64,000 bases of DNA from Microlunatus parietis (GTDB taxonomy: Bacteria; Actinomycetota; Actinomycetes; Propionibacteriales; Propionibacteriaceae), in the NCBI RefSeq assembly GCF_013407955.1, contig NZ_JACCBU010000001.1, positions 5,084,001 through 5,148,000 of the forward strand, written 5' to 3'. The notes beneath the pieces are model-generated. The model was not told the origin of the DNA. It was given only the letters and a program-made list of their open reading frames with translations, and did no database searches. Both the position numbers and the translations under genes were made by a program. Positions 7,315 to 15,796 of the stretch are shown here, piece after piece. Every line of letters begins with the position of its first letter. Within the stretch, counting starts at the first letter, position 1.

Positions 7315-8714
7315 GATCGACTTCCCTTTCCGGTCCGGTACGGATTCGCGGCGTCCTCACCATGATCGAGATAGCGGGTCTCGATCACCGGCTCGCCGCG
7401 GGACATCTTCAATGCTTCGATCGGCAGCTCGGCCCGGGACCGGAAGTGGCGCTCCCGGGCGGCCGACAACGGTTCCTCGCCGACGATCTCGCCATGATCG
7501 ACGAGCTGCTTCAGCAGCGGCCGGTCGTTCTCGTCGCCGTCCGGCGGCCGGCCGATGCCGATCACCTCGGCCTCCGCGACCCCGGCCCGATCCAGCCGGC
7601 GCAGCGCGAACTTGCGGCCGCCGACGCTGATCTTGTCCGTGCTCTTCTTCGCGACGCTGACCAACTCCGCGTCCCGGTCGGCCGAGGTCGCCCGGGCCAC
7701 CAGCTTGTAGACGAAGCCGCAGGTCGGGTGGCCGCTGCCGGTGACCAGCGCGGTGCCGACGCCATAGCCGTCGACCGGGGCGCCGGACAGGGCCGCGATG
7801 GTGAACTCGTCCAGGTCGCTGGTGACGATGATCTTGGTCCGGGTCGCGCCCAGCGAGTCGAGCAGATCACGTACCTGCTTGGCCAAGAGGCTGAGGTCAC
7901 CGGAGTCGAGGCGGACGGCGCCGAGCCGGCCCTGGGTGAGCCGCACCCCGGTCCGTACCGCCTCGAAGACGTCGTAGGTGTCGACCAGCAGCGTGGTCTG
8001 TTCGCCCATCGCAGCCAGCTGGGCCGCGAAGGCCGCCTCCTCGGTGTCGTGCAGCAGGGTGAAGGAGTGCGCGGCGGTACCCGTCGTCGGCACGCCGTAC
8101 CGCCGCCCGGCCTCGAGGTTGGAAGTGGCCTGGAAACCGGCGATGTAGGCCGCCCTGGCGGCGCCGACCGCGGCCAGTTCCTGGGTCCGGCGGGAGCCCA
8201 TCTCGATGCACGGCCGGTCGCCCGCGGTCACCGTCATCCGGGACGCCGCCGAGGCGATCGCCGAGTCGTGGTTGTAGATGCTCAGCAGGACGGTCTCCAG
8301 CAACACGCCTTCGGCGAACGTGCCGTCGACCACCAACAGCGGCGAGCCGGGGAAGTAGATCTCGCCCTCCGGGTAGCCCCAGATCGACCCGGCGAACCGG
8401 TAGTCGGCCAGCCAGTCGGCGGTCTCGGAGTCGACCACGTCGCGGTCGATCAGGAATCGGATCGTCTCCTCGTCGAACCTGAAGTGGCGCAGCGCCCGCA
8501 GCGCCCGGCCGACTCCGGCCACGACGCCGTACCGGCGACCGGGCGGCAGTCGTCGCGGGAACAGCTCGAACACACTGCGCCGCAGGGCTGTGCCGCCGCG
8601 CAGGGAGGCGCGGAGCATGGTCAACTCGTAATGGTCGGTGAGCAGTGCCGTGGTCGGCACCTCGCTCGGTCCCCAGCTCGGCTTGATCCCGGCCGGGTCG
8701 TGTTCCGCTGCCAC
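7311..8714 (-). CDS. pncB: nicotinate phosphoribosyltransferase
   Basis: 467 residues from GTG 8714. Converts nicotinate and PRPP to nicotinate mononucleotide. Family signatures include TDHYELTMLRASL at the N-terminus, the phosphoribosyl-His region GTAAHSFTLLHDTEEAAF, DTYDVFEAVRTGVRL, VRLDSGDLSLLAKQVRDLLD and VTSDLDEFTIAAL. First gene of the pncB-pncA unit, so ring opening and salvage are co-expressed. The start region is not crowded by other genes: the serine hydrolase at 8802 is divergent, with 87 bases between. Confidence 0.95.
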   Translation of the reverse strand: MAAEHDPAGIKPSWGPSEVPTTALLTDHYELTMLRASLRGGTALRRSVFELFPRRLPPGRRYGVVAGVGRALRALRHFRFDEETIRFLIDRDVVDSETADWLADYRFAGSIWGYPEGEIYFPGSPLLVVDGTFAEGVLLETVLLSIYNHDSAIASAASRMTVTAGDRPCIEMGSRRTQELAAVGAARAAYIAGFQATSNLEAGRRYGVPTTGTAAHSFTLLHDTEEAAFAAQLAAMGEQTTLLVDTYDVFEAVRTGVRLTQGRLGAVRLDSGDLSLLAKQVRDLLDSLGATRTKIIVTSDLDEFTIAALSGAPVDGYGVGTALVTGSGHPTCGFVYKLVARATSADRDAELVSVAKKSTDKISVGGRKFALRRLDRAGVAEAEVIGIGRPPDGDENDRPLLKQLVDHGEIVGEEPLSAARERHFRSRAELPIEALKMSRGEPVIETRYLDHGEDAANPYRTGKGSRS

Positions 8715-8801
8715 CCGGCCAGCCTACGGCGCCGATCCGGCGGCGGCCGGGAATGCCGCCCGTGGCCTTGTGGTTCATGGCATCCGACGAGAGGACTTCG
8801 G

Positions 8802-9929
8802 ATGACTTGGGATGCGGTGGACGCGGCGATCGACAACGCGCTGGCGGAGCGGCGGATCGTCGGCACGGTGGTGCTGATCGCGAAGGACGGCGAGCTCGCG
8901 TACCGGCGCGCGGCCGGGCTGGCCGACCGGGAGACCGGCCGCCCGATGACGGAACAGACCTGGTTCCGCTGGTCGTCACTGAGCAAGCCCGTCACGGCCA
9001 CGACCACGCTGGCCCTGGTCGAGCGCGGCGAGCTGGACCTGACCAGCCCGGTCACCCGCTGGCTGCCCGACTTCCGGCCGGCGCTCGCCGACGGCACCCG
9101 CCCCGAGATCACGGTCGACCACCTGCTGCTGCACACCGCCGGTCTCCGGTACGGCTTCGGCGACCCGACCGGGGACTACCCGGCGGCCGGCATCTCCGAC
9201 GGCCTGGACCGGACCGGACTGACGCTGGCCGACAACGTCGCCCGGATCGCCGGAGTCCCGTTGTTGTTCCCGCCCGGCACGGACTGGGAGTACTCGGTCG
9301 GCTACGACGTGCTCGGCGCCGTGATCGAAGCCGCGACCGGCCGGCCGCTGCCCGATGTCGTGGCCGAGCTGATCACCGGTCCGCTCGGCCTGTCCGCCCG
9401 GTTCGCTGTCGAGAGCGACGAGAACCTGGCCGTTCCGTACGCGGACGGCGAGCCGGAGCCGACCCGGCTGCTCGAGACGAACCCGGTGCCGTTCGGCGAA
9501 CTGGGCCTGCTCCGGATGTCGCCCGAGCGGATTCTCGACGCGAACCAGTTCCCGGCCGGCGGTGCCGGGATGGCCGGCCCGGCGGGCGACCTGCTGACGT
9601 TCCTGGAGGCGATCCGGACCGGCGGCGGCCCGATCCTCACCGCGGAGACGGTGGCCGGGATGCTGCCGTCCCGGACCGCCCGCGAGGTCGCGCCCGGGGT
9701 GACCGGCGGCTTCGGCCGCGGCTGGTCGGTGATCGTCGACCCGGCCGCCGAGGGTAGCCCGCTGTCGGCCGGTTCGATCACCTGGGGCGGCGTGTTCGGG
9801 CACAGCTGGGCCGTCGACCTGGAGCGCAAGATCACCATCGTGAGCCTCAGCAACACCGCCCTGGAAGGGATGTGGGGCCGCTTCCCGGCCGACGTGTTCG
9901 CGGGCGCTGTGTCAGGATCACCGAAGTGA
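8802..9929 (+). CDS. serine hydrolase, class C beta-lactamase family
   Basis: 375 residues from ATG 8802, with GAGGA six bases upstream; a much longer in-frame extension is antisense to pncB and rejected. The SxxK motif is SLSK (Ser59-Lys62, inside WFRWSSLSKPVTA) and the second motif is YSV (WEYSVGYDVLG) where YxN is usual. No secretion signal, so it is probably a cytoplasmic esterase or peptidase rather than a beta-lactamase. It overlaps the following sulfatase gene by four bases (GTGA), which makes the pair an operon. Confidence 0.86.
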   Translation: MTWDAVDAAIDNALAERRIVGTVVLIAKDGELAYRRAAGLADRETGRPMTEQTWFRWSSLSKPVTATTTLALVERGELDLTSPVTRWLPDFRPALADGTRPEITVDHLLLHTAGLRYGFGDPTGDYPAAGISDGLDRTGLTLADNVARIAGVPLLFPPGTDWEYSVGYDVLGAVIEAATGRPLPDVVAELITGPLGLSARFAVESDENLAVPYADGEPEPTRLLETNPVPFGELGLLRMSPERILDANQFPAGGAGMAGPAGDLLTFLEAIRTGGGPILTAETVAGMLPSRTAREVAPGVTGGFGRGWSVIVDPAAEGSPLSAGSITWGGVFGHSWAVDLERKITIVSLSNTALEGMWGRFPADVFAGAVSGSPK

Positions 9930-11308
9930 CGCCGAACCTGATCGTGATCTTGGTCGACGACCTCGGCTGGACCGATCTCAGCTGCTACGGGTCGGACTTC
10001 TACGAGACGCCGCACCTGGACGCGCTGGCGGCCGGCGGTGCCCGGTTCACCCAGGCCTACGCGGCCGCGCCGGTCTGCTCGCCCAGCCGGGCGGCGCTGA
10101 TGACCGGCAAGTGGCCGGCCCGGGTCGGCGTGACCAACTTCATCGGCGGGCACGCGGTGGGCCGGCTGGCCGACGTGCCGTACTTCCACGGCTTGCCGCG
10201 CAACGAGCACTCGCTGGCCCGGGCGCTGGCCGACGGCGGCTACGCCACCTGGCATGTCGGCAAATGGCATCTGGGCGAGCGGCTCACCTCGCCCGAGACG
10301 CACGGCTTCGCGGTCAACGTCGGCGGCTGCGGCCTCGGTCACCCACCGAGCTACTTCAGCCCGTACGGGATCCCGACGCTGGCCGACGGCCCGGTCGGCG
10401 AATACCTGACCGGCCGGCTCACCGACGAGGCGGTCCGGCTGATCGACGAGCATGATCAACAGCGGCCGTTCTTCCTCAACCTGTGGCACTACACCGTGCA
10501 CACGCCGATCCAGGCGCCGCAGCCGTTGATCGACAAGTACCGCGCCAAGGCCGACCGGCTCGGCCTGGACACCGAGCCGCTCGTCGACGGTGAGCCGATG
10601 CCGGCCTGGCACCTGGACGGGATCCGGGTGCGTCGGCGAACGCGGCATTCCCATCCCGGCTACGCGGCCATGATCGAGACCCTCGACGACAGCGTCGGCG
10701 CGATCGTCGAGGCACTGCGGCGGACCGGCCAGCTGGACCGGACCGTGATCGTCTTCACGTCCGACAACGGCGGCCTGGCCACCGCGGAGGGCTCGCCGAC
10801 CTGCAACGCGCCACTGGCCGAGGGCAAGGGCTGGATGGAGGACGGCGGGCTGCGCGTCCCGCTGATCGTCAGCGGCCCCGGCGTCGAGCCGCTGGAGACC
10901 GACGCGCTGACCAGCACGCCGGACCTCTACCCGACCCTGCTCGGGCTGGCCGGCGTCGAGCCGCCGGCCTGGCACCGGCCGGACGGGGTCGATCTGGCTC
11001 CGGCCGCCTACGGGCAGCCGTTCGACCGCGGGCCGCTGTTCTGGCACTACCCGCACTACTCCAACCAGGGCGGCACGCCCGGCGCGGCGGTCCGCGAAGG
11101 TCGCTGGAAGCTGATCCGCTGGTACGAGGACGGCCGGCAGGCGCTCTACGACCTGGCCGCCGAAGTGGGCGAGCGGGACGACCGGGCGGCCGCGGAGCCC
11201 GAACTGGTCGGCCGGCTGGCCGGGTTGCTGGACGACTGGCTGCTGGAGGTCGGCGCTCTCGTACCGGCTGCCAACCCGGCGGTTTCGTCTCCTCGGCTCG
11301 GCCTTTGA
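9926..11308 (+). CDS. sulfatase (alkaline-phosphatase superfamily)
   Basis: 460 residues from GTG 9926, which overlaps the stop of the hydrolase gene. The activation motif CSPSR is at residues 51-55 (APVCSPSRAALMTGK); the Cys is normally turned into formylglycine by a formylglycine-generating enzyme. Metal-binding Asp pair near the N-terminus (VDDLGWTDLSCYG) and VFTSDNGG further on are standard. No signal peptide is evident, so it should act inside the cell on a small or imported sulfate ester. Together with the hydrolase this suggests use of a sulfated ester, but substrate is unknown. Confidence 0.9.
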   Translation: MTPNLIVILVDDLGWTDLSCYGSDFYETPHLDALAAGGARFTQAYAAAPVCSPSRAALMTGKWPARVGVTNFIGGHAVGRLADVPYFHGLPRNEHSLARALADGGYATWHVGKWHLGERLTSPETHGFAVNVGGCGLGHPPSYFSPYGIPTLADGPVGEYLTGRLTDEAVRLIDEHDQQRPFFLNLWHYTVHTPIQAPQPLIDKYRAKADRLGLDTEPLVDGEPMPAWHLDGIRVRRRTRHSHPGYAAMIETLDDSVGAIVEALRRTGQLDRTVIVFTSDNGGLATAEGSPTCNAPLAEGKGWMEDGGLRVPLIVSGPGVEPLETDALTSTPDLYPTLLGLAGVEPPAWHRPDGVDLAPAAYGQPFDRGPLFWHYPHYSNQGGTPGAAVREGRWKLIRWYEDGRQALYDLAAEVGERDDRAAAEPELVGRLAGLLDDWLLEVGALVPAANPAVSSPRLGL

Positions 11309-11320
11309 CACAATGGCGGC

Positions 11321-11638
11321 ATGTCGCAAACCGAGGGTCCGGTCGTCACGCCGGCCGGAGGGACCGCGATCGCCGAGCGTCCGGTCGAGGACACCGCTCA
11401 GGACATCCCCTGGGTGACGATCGTCTGGGACGATCCGGTCAACCTGATGTCGTACGTCACCCATGTCTTCGTCACGTACTTCCACTATCCGAAGGCCAAG
11501 GCCGAGCGGTTGATGCTGCAGGTGCACAACGACGGCAAGGCGATCGTGGCCAGCGGGACCAGGGAGGCGATGGAGCGCGACGTCAAGGCGATGCACGAGT
11601 ACGGGCTCTGGGCGACGCTCGACCGCGCCGAACAGTAA
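11321..11638 (+). CDS. clpS: ATP-dependent Clp protease adaptor ClpS
   Basis: 105 residues. ClpS delivers N-degron substrates to ClpA/ClpC. The core IVWDDPVNLMSYVTHVFVTYFHYPKAKAERLMLQVHNDGKA is the ClpS signature, with the Asp-Asp-Pro and the Met/His pocket residues that read the N-terminal residue. The first 30 residues are an unstructured lead as in other actinobacteria. It is followed 18 bases later by the DUF2017 gene, an actinobacterial pairing. Confidence 0.95.
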   Translation: MSQTEGPVVTPAGGTAIAERPVEDTAQDIPWVTIVWDDPVNLMSYVTHVFVTYFHYPKAKAERLMLQVHNDGKAIVASGTREAMERDVKAMHEYGLWATLDRAEQ

Positions 11639-11656
11639 AGGGAACTGGGTAACACT

Positions 11657-12229
11657 TTGCAGAGGTTCAAGCGCAAGGGCGGCACGATCGTCACGACGCT
11701 CAGCGCCGACGAGGTCGAGCTGCTGGCCTCGCTGGTCGGCCAGCTGGTCGAGATGGTGTCCGAGGGGGAGCCGGAGCAGTATTCGGGCCCGGCGGACGAC
11801 TCGTTCGCCCAGTGGACCCGGGAGCTGGAGCAGACCGACGAGACGACCGAGCCGGCCGATCCGGTGCTGAAACGGCTGTTCCCGAACGCGTACCCCGCCG
11901 ATGCGGACGCCGCCGCCGACTTCCGCCGGTTCACCGAGCGGGACCTGCGGGCGACCAAGGTGACCGAGGCCATGGCGGTGCTGCGGCGACTCGGCGAGAC
12001 CGACCACGGCCGCAACCCGCTCCGGATCCCGGCCCAGGAGACCGACGCCTGGCTGCGCACCCTGACCAGCGTCCGGCTCGCGGTCGCCACCCGGCTCGGT
12101 GTCACGGATGCGGGGGCCGCGGAGGAGATCGCCTCGATCCCGCCGCACGATCCGCGGGCCTTCATGGCCAGCGTGTACGAGTGGCTGGGGTTCGCCCAGG
12201 AGACCATGATCATGGCCCTGGACCGGTGA
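11657..12229 (+). CDS. DUF2017 family protein
   Basis: 190 residues from a TTG at 11657 (reads MQRFKRKGGTIVTTLSADEVELLASLVGQL); no better start codon lies nearby. DUF2017 proteins follow clpS in many actinobacteria and have no known function. Visible features: a short basic start, an acidic middle (SEGEPEQYSGPADD) and a helical C-terminal half ending FMASVYEWLGFAQETMIMAL. Its position just downstream of clpS suggests a role linked to Clp-dependent protein turnover, which is inference only. Confidence 0.85.
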   Translation: MQRFKRKGGTIVTTLSADEVELLASLVGQLVEMVSEGEPEQYSGPADDSFAQWTRELEQTDETTEPADPVLKRLFPNAYPADADAAADFRRFTERDLRATKVTEAMAVLRRLGETDHGRNPLRIPAQETDAWLRTLTSVRLAVATRLGVTDAGAAEEIASIPPHDPRAFMASVYEWLGFAQETMIMALDR

Positions 12230-12233
12230 GCGG

Positions 12234-12986
12234 GTGACGACCACCGAATCCGGCCCGCCGACCAGCTGGCGGGACCTGGCGCCCTGGGAGGGCAAGGCGA
12301 GCCGGCTGGACAAGGCGCTGCTGATCGCGATCATCGCCCTGATCGGGTACGGGTTCGCGATGATGCCGCTGAAGCCCTTCCTGCTCGCGTCCCACCCGGT
12401 GCTGCTGGAGTTCCTGACCGGCGGGTACGCCTCCATCGGTGCGGCCGCGGCCTTCGCCCGGATCGGCGAGATCCCGCTCTGGCAGGTGATCTTCGCCGGC
12501 GTCGTGGGCATGATCAAATTCGACTGGCTGTTCTGGTGGACCGGGCGGCAGTGGGGCCGCGGCATCATCAAACTGTTCGCCAACGGGGAGCGGGCGAAGC
12601 GGATCGCCGGGCGGGCGCACGATCTGAACCCGTGGCTGGTCAGGTCCGCGGTCGTGCTGGCGATGCTGCCCGGCATCCCGTCCGCGCTGGTGTTCGCGAT
12701 CGCCGGCTGGACCGGGATGCGGCTGCTGACGTTCCTGCTGCTGGACGCGCTCGGTGCGTTGTTGATCACCGGTCTGGTGGCCGGGCTCGGCTTCCAGCTC
12801 GGCCAGTGGGCGGTCGACATCGTGCTCACCGTCGACAAGTACGCGCTGTGGGTCAGCCTCGCCTTGATCATCGGCATCTCGCTGATCACCGGGATCAAGC
12901 AGAGCCGGCGCCAGGCGAAGGCAGCGGCAGCCCGTGACGAGTCTCAGGATGCGGGCGCGGCGCCGGAGGGGGACCGGCCCGACTAG
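12234..12986 (+). CDS. VTT/DedA-type membrane protein
   Basis: 250 residues from GTG 12234, four bases after the DUF2017 stop. Five or six hydrophobic segments, with the re-entrant-loop style motifs GEIPLWQVIFAGVVGMIKFDWLFWWTGRQWG and LAMLPGIPSALVFAIAGWTGM of the VTT (SNARE-associated/DedA) superfamily; members act as lipid scramblases or flippases. The tail after residue 225 is charged and cytoplasmic. Likely co-transcribed with clpS and DUF2017. Confidence 0.78.
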   Translation: MTTTESGPPTSWRDLAPWEGKASRLDKALLIAIIALIGYGFAMMPLKPFLLASHPVLLEFLTGGYASIGAAAAFARIGEIPLWQVIFAGVVGMIKFDWLFWWTGRQWGRGIIKLFANGERAKRIAGRAHDLNPWLVRSAVVLAMLPGIPSALVFAIAGWTGMRLLTFLLLDALGALLITGLVAGLGFQLGQWAVDIVLTVDKYALWVSLALIIGISLITGIKQSRRQAKAAAARDESQDAGAAPEGDRPD

Positions 12987-12997
12987 GCTCCGCCTCT

Positions 12998-13417
12998 GTG
13001 CTGACGATTCGCCGTGACCTGGTCGATGACATCATCGCGCACGCCAAGCAAGATCATCCGGACGAGGCCTGCGGCGTGATCACCGGGCCGGAGGGCTCCG
13101 ACGATCCGGTGCGGCTGGTCCGGATGACCAACGCCGCGCGGTCGCCGACGTTCTTCGAGTTCGATTCGACCGAGCACAAGCAGCTGGCCAACGAGATGTT
13201 CGAGCAGGACCACGAGATCGTCGTGGTCTACCACTCGCACACGGCGACCGAGGCCTACCCGTCGCGGACCGACATCTCCCTCGCCGCCGAGCCACAGGCC
13301 CATTACCTGCTGGTGTCGACCGCGGACAGCGGCAACGGCGACGGGCCGGTCTCGGTGCGGTCGTATCGCATCGTGGACGGCGAGGTCACCGAAGAGGAGA
13401 TCGCGTACCGGGAATAG
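12998..13417 (+). CDS. mec: JAMM metallopeptidase Mec, removes cysteine from CysO
   Basis: 139 residues from GTG 12998. The zinc motif is complete: Glu23, then H79-S-H81, Ser89 and Asp92 (YHSHTATEAYPSRTD), which matches HxHx7SxxD. In Mycobacterium tuberculosis Mec cleaves the CysO-cysteine adduct made by CysM. Here the same order follows: mec, cysO, cysM within 1.7 kb. Function is assigned from the motif plus this context. Confidence 0.92.
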   Translation: MLTIRRDLVDDIIAHAKQDHPDEACGVITGPEGSDDPVRLVRMTNAARSPTFFEFDSTEHKQLANEMFEQDHEIVVVYHSHTATEAYPSRTDISLAAEPQAHYLLVSTADSGNGDGPVSVRSYRIVDGEVTEEEIAYRE

Positions 13418-13485
13418 CCCGGCCCGGCGAGGGTGTTGCTGACGAAGTGGGACCCGCACCGGCGGGCGAGCGAAGGAGAAGGCGA

Positions 13486-13758
13486 ATGGCCGTCGAGATC
13501 AGGATTCCGACCATTCTGCGGACGTACACGGACGGGCAGAAGCAGGTGCAGGGCACCGGTGACACCGTCGAGCGGGTGATCGACGACCTGGAGAGCCGGC
13601 ACCCGGGACTGAAGGACCGGCTGGTCGAGGAGGCGGGCATCCGCCGTTTCGTCAACGTCTACGTGAACGACGAGGACGTACGGTTCACCGGCGGGCTCGG
13701 TTCGCCGGTCGCCGACGGCGACGTGATCGTCGTCCTGCCGGCCGTCGCCGGAGGCTGA
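13486..13758 (+). CDS. cysO: sulfur carrier protein CysO
   Basis: 90 residues from ATG 13486, preceded by GAAGGAGAAGG. A MoaD/ThiS ubiquitin-like fold: VEIRIPTILRTYTDGQ, VNVYVNDEDVRF and a C-terminal GG directly before the stop (AVAGG). The terminal glycine is where thiocarboxylate forms. It serves as sulfide donor to CysM; Mec then frees cysteine. The mature C-terminus needs no processing here. Confidence 0.94.
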   Translation: MAVEIRIPTILRTYTDGQKQVQGTGDTVERVIDDLESRHPGLKDRLVEEAGIRRFVNVYVNDEDVRFTGGLGSPVADGDVIVVLPAVAGG

Positions 13759-13765
13759 CCGGCCG

Positions 13766-14716
13766 ATGACCCGGTACGCGTCGCTCGCCGCCTCGGTCGG
13801 CAACACGCCCCTGGTCGGGCTGCCCCGGTTGTCGCCGGGGGAGGGCGTCCGGCTCTGGGCCAAGCTCGAGGACCGCAACCCGACCGGATCGATCAAGGAC
13901 CGGGCGGCGCTGTCCATGATCAACGCGGCCGAGTCCGAAGGGACGCTGCGGCCCGGCTGCACGATCTTGGAACCGACCAGCGGCAACACCGGCATCGCCC
14001 TGGCCATGGCGGCCAAGCTCAAGGGCTACCGGCTGGTCTGCGTGATGCCGGAGAACACGTCCGCCGAACGTAAGCAGCTGCTCGCCATGTGGGGCGCGGA
14101 GATCGTCTCCTCGCCCGCGGCCGGCGGCTCCAACCAGGCGGTCAGCGTGGCCAAGAAGCTCGCCGCGGAGCATCCGGACTGGGTGATGCTCTACCAGTAC
14201 GGCAACCGGGCCAACGCCGACGCGCACTACGCCGGTACGGCTCCCGAGATCGCCGCCGACCTGCCCGAGGTGACTCACGTCGTGGCCGGGCTCGGCACCA
14301 CCGGGACGCTGATGGGGATCGGGCGCTACTTCGCCGAGCACCGACCGTCGGTCAAGATCATCGCCGCCGAGCCGCGCTACGGCGAACTCGTCTACGGCCT
14401 GCGCAACCTCGACGAGGGCTTCGTCCCGGAGCTGTACGAGGAGAAGTACGTCACCGGCCGGTTCTCGGTCGGCGCCCGCGACGCCATCCGCCGGGTCCGC
14501 CAACTGCTGGAGACCGAGGGCATCTTCGCCGGCCTGTCCACCGGCGCCGTCCTGCACGCCGCCCTGGCCCAGGCCGCGCGTTCGCTGAAGGCCGGCGAGA
14601 CCGCCGACATCGTCGTGATCATCGCCGACGGCGGCTGGAAGTACCTGTCCACCGGCGCGTACGACACGGACCTGGACACCGCCGAGGAACTGCTGGACGG
14701 CCAGGTCTGGGCCTGA
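13766..14716 (+). CDS. cysM: CysO-dependent cysteine synthase CysM
   Basis: 316 residues, start ATG 13766, seven bases after cysO. PLP-dependent beta-replacement enzyme; the Schiff-base lysine is Lys44 in NPTGSIKDRAAL, the phosphate cradle is GLGTTGTLMG and the substrate loop is EPTSGNTGIALAM. The CysO-using enzyme takes O-phosphoserine, and the neighbouring cysO and mec make that the likely substrate rather than O-acetylserine. This gives cysteine synthesis that can run without free sulfide. Closing gene of the backbone before the inserted block. Confidence 0.95.
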   Translation: MTRYASLAASVGNTPLVGLPRLSPGEGVRLWAKLEDRNPTGSIKDRAALSMINAAESEGTLRPGCTILEPTSGNTGIALAMAAKLKGYRLVCVMPENTSAERKQLLAMWGAEIVSSPAAGGSNQAVSVAKKLAAEHPDWVMLYQYGNRANADAHYAGTAPEIAADLPEVTHVVAGLGTTGTLMGIGRYFAEHRPSVKIIAAEPRYGELVYGLRNLDEGFVPELYEEKYVTGRFSVGARDAIRRVRQLLETEGIFAGLSTGAVLHAALAQAARSLKAGETADIVVIIADGGWKYLSTGAYDTDLDTAEELLDGQVWA

Positions 14717-14737
14717 ATCGCCCTACCCTCGGGGCCC

Positions 14738-15112
14738 ATGACCCACTACCCCTCGTACGTCCCCGCCGAACTCGTCGGCGCCGCTGAGCAGGCCGCTGCG
14801 CAGGAAGTGCAGCAGGAACGGCGGTGGCAGGTGCTCGTCGAATACTCGAACCACGGCGGGGCCATGCCACCGACCATCATCGAGCTCTATGGCGACGGCG
14901 CGACCGACCTGGCCGGGGCGGTTGCCGAGGCGGAGCGAGCCGCCTTCGAGTTCGATCCGCCCGACCCGCGCCTGCCCCAGGACCGGCACGTGTTCCGGAC
15001 CGGGGAAGGGGAGTTCGTGGTGATCATCGAGGGAGCCGTGAGCCAGTTCTACCTCAAGGTGACGGTCGGAGAACTGTGCGACGCACCCGGAGCTCCGACG
15101 CTCCCTGGATGA
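14738..15112 (+). CDS. unknown small protein, paralogue of the gene at 17923
   Basis: 124 residues. I do not recognise a family. It shares with the protein at 17923-18252 the blocks WQVLVEYSNHGGAMPPTIIE, AAFEFDPPDPRLPQDRHVF and EFVVIIEGAVSQFYLKV, so the two come from one duplication. The first 30 residues (Ala/Gln rich, PAELVGAAEQAAAQEVQQER) are private to this copy. No signal peptide, no membrane segment, acidic. The pair brackets the secreted glycosidase gene at 15797. Confidence 0.7.
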   Translation: MTHYPSYVPAELVGAAEQAAAQEVQQERRWQVLVEYSNHGGAMPPTIIELYGDGATDLAGAVAEAERAAFEFDPPDPRLPQDRHVFRTGEGEFVVIIEGAVSQFYLKVTVGELCDAPGAPTLPG

Positions 15113-15164
15113 AGCCGGGACTCGTGCCCCGAACCTCATCGAAGCGCCGATCCCCACCACCGCG

Positions 15165-15275
15165 CCCTGAGCCTGTCGAGCGGGCAAGCCAGGTCCGACG
15201 GCTGCCTCAGCATCAGCGACTGGACCGGGCCAGCCCCACGATCCCTGAGCTGTCGAAGGGCAAGGCAGGGCGACG
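15165..15275 (+). repeat. two further copies of the CTGAGCCTGTCGA element
   Basis: CCCTGAGCCTGTCGAGCGGG at about 15168 and CCTGAGCTGTCGAAGGGCAA at about 15243 repeat the first block of the dispersed element at 6515-6615. More degenerate pieces follow at 15435 (CACAGGCTCAGGGGAACG) and 15474 (CGACGAGCTCAGGGCGATCG). The stretch from 15113 to 15796 carries no gene that I can support. Confidence 0.6.
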
Positions 15276-15295
15276 CGAACGGGAGTCCGGGCAGG

Positions 15296-15377
15296 GATGT
15301 CGCGATTTCTCTTCGCACGAGAGGGTGCAACGTTGTACCGCGCAGTTCCGTTCGATGCCGAGAGAAATCGCGACATC
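15296..15377. repeat. perfect 17-bp inverted repeat with 48-bp spacer
   Basis: GATGTCGCGATTTCTCT at 15296-15312 is matched exactly by its reverse complement at 15361-15377. The spacer holds GCACGAGAGGGTGCAACG, itself with short symmetry. The arms could form a long stem in RNA or a cruciform in DNA. It lies in the gene-free stretch among copies of the dispersed repeat and looks like a small non-autonomous element or REP-type palindrome. Confidence 0.75.
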
Positions 15378-15560
15378 GAGCACGGCCAGGAAGCAACGGG
15401 TCCTGGTGGATCCGGGCTTAGGGAGCGTGGGGCCTTGCCCTGCACAGGCTCAGGGGAACGTGGGGCTTTGATCTTCGACGAGCTCAGGGCGATCGAAGAC
15501 CTCCTGGACTGACCGGCTCCGCGCCCTGGGCAGGACCGCCCGACCTCCCTGAAGGTGCTG

Positions 15561-15619
15561 TTGTCGACAAACCCACGCGCTGAAGCCGATCTGACGTCGG
15601 GATGTCGACAATCCCACGC
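15561..15619. repeat. two direct copies of TGTCGACAA-N-CCCACGC
   Basis: TTGTCGACAAACCCACGC at 15561 and ATGTCGACAATCCCACGC at 15602, 41 bases apart and differing at two positions. Each carries the palindrome TTGTCGACAA or its near form. They lie about 100 bases upstream of the LacI-type operator and could be a second regulator's sites or another extragenic repeat. Confidence 0.5.
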
Positions 15620-15701
15620 AGGTTGGCGGCGTTGGTGCGGCTGGCCTGGCCCTTCGACCGGCCAGGGGACGACTGACGTGGCGCCCCCTGTCCACCAATT
15701 G

Positions 15702-15740
15702 CGGTAAGCGCTTGCCGATCTTGAATGCGCGGTGATACGT
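15702..15740 (+). promoter_or_regulatory. LacI-type operator overlapping a promoter
   Basis: CGGTAAGCGCTTGCCG (15702-15717) is a 16-base palindrome with one symmetric mismatch and the AAGCGCTT core used by LacI-family sugar repressors. TTGCCG at its right edge (15712-15717) and GATACG at 15734-15739 are 16 bases apart and read as -35 and -10 boxes for the gene at 15797. Binding would block the promoter, so the downstream secreted glycosidase is probably sugar-induced. No LacI gene is in the window. Confidence 0.6.
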
Positions 15741-15796
15741 TGAGCCGCGTTCGAGGTGAAGCACGGCACAGTGGCCGCATCCGGGGAGTGATCAAC

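Noticed and set aside
7362..8801. Long N-terminal extension of the serine hydrolase
   Set aside because: It is antisense to pncB, which has complete family motifs; the ATG at 8802 has a well-placed ribosome binding site.
9302..12898. A 1198-residue open frame on the minus strand opposite the sulfatase to DedA region
   Set aside because: It is rich in Arg, Pro and His-Gln strings, has no family motif and lies fully antisense to six genes with clear function. Such frames are expected at this GC content.
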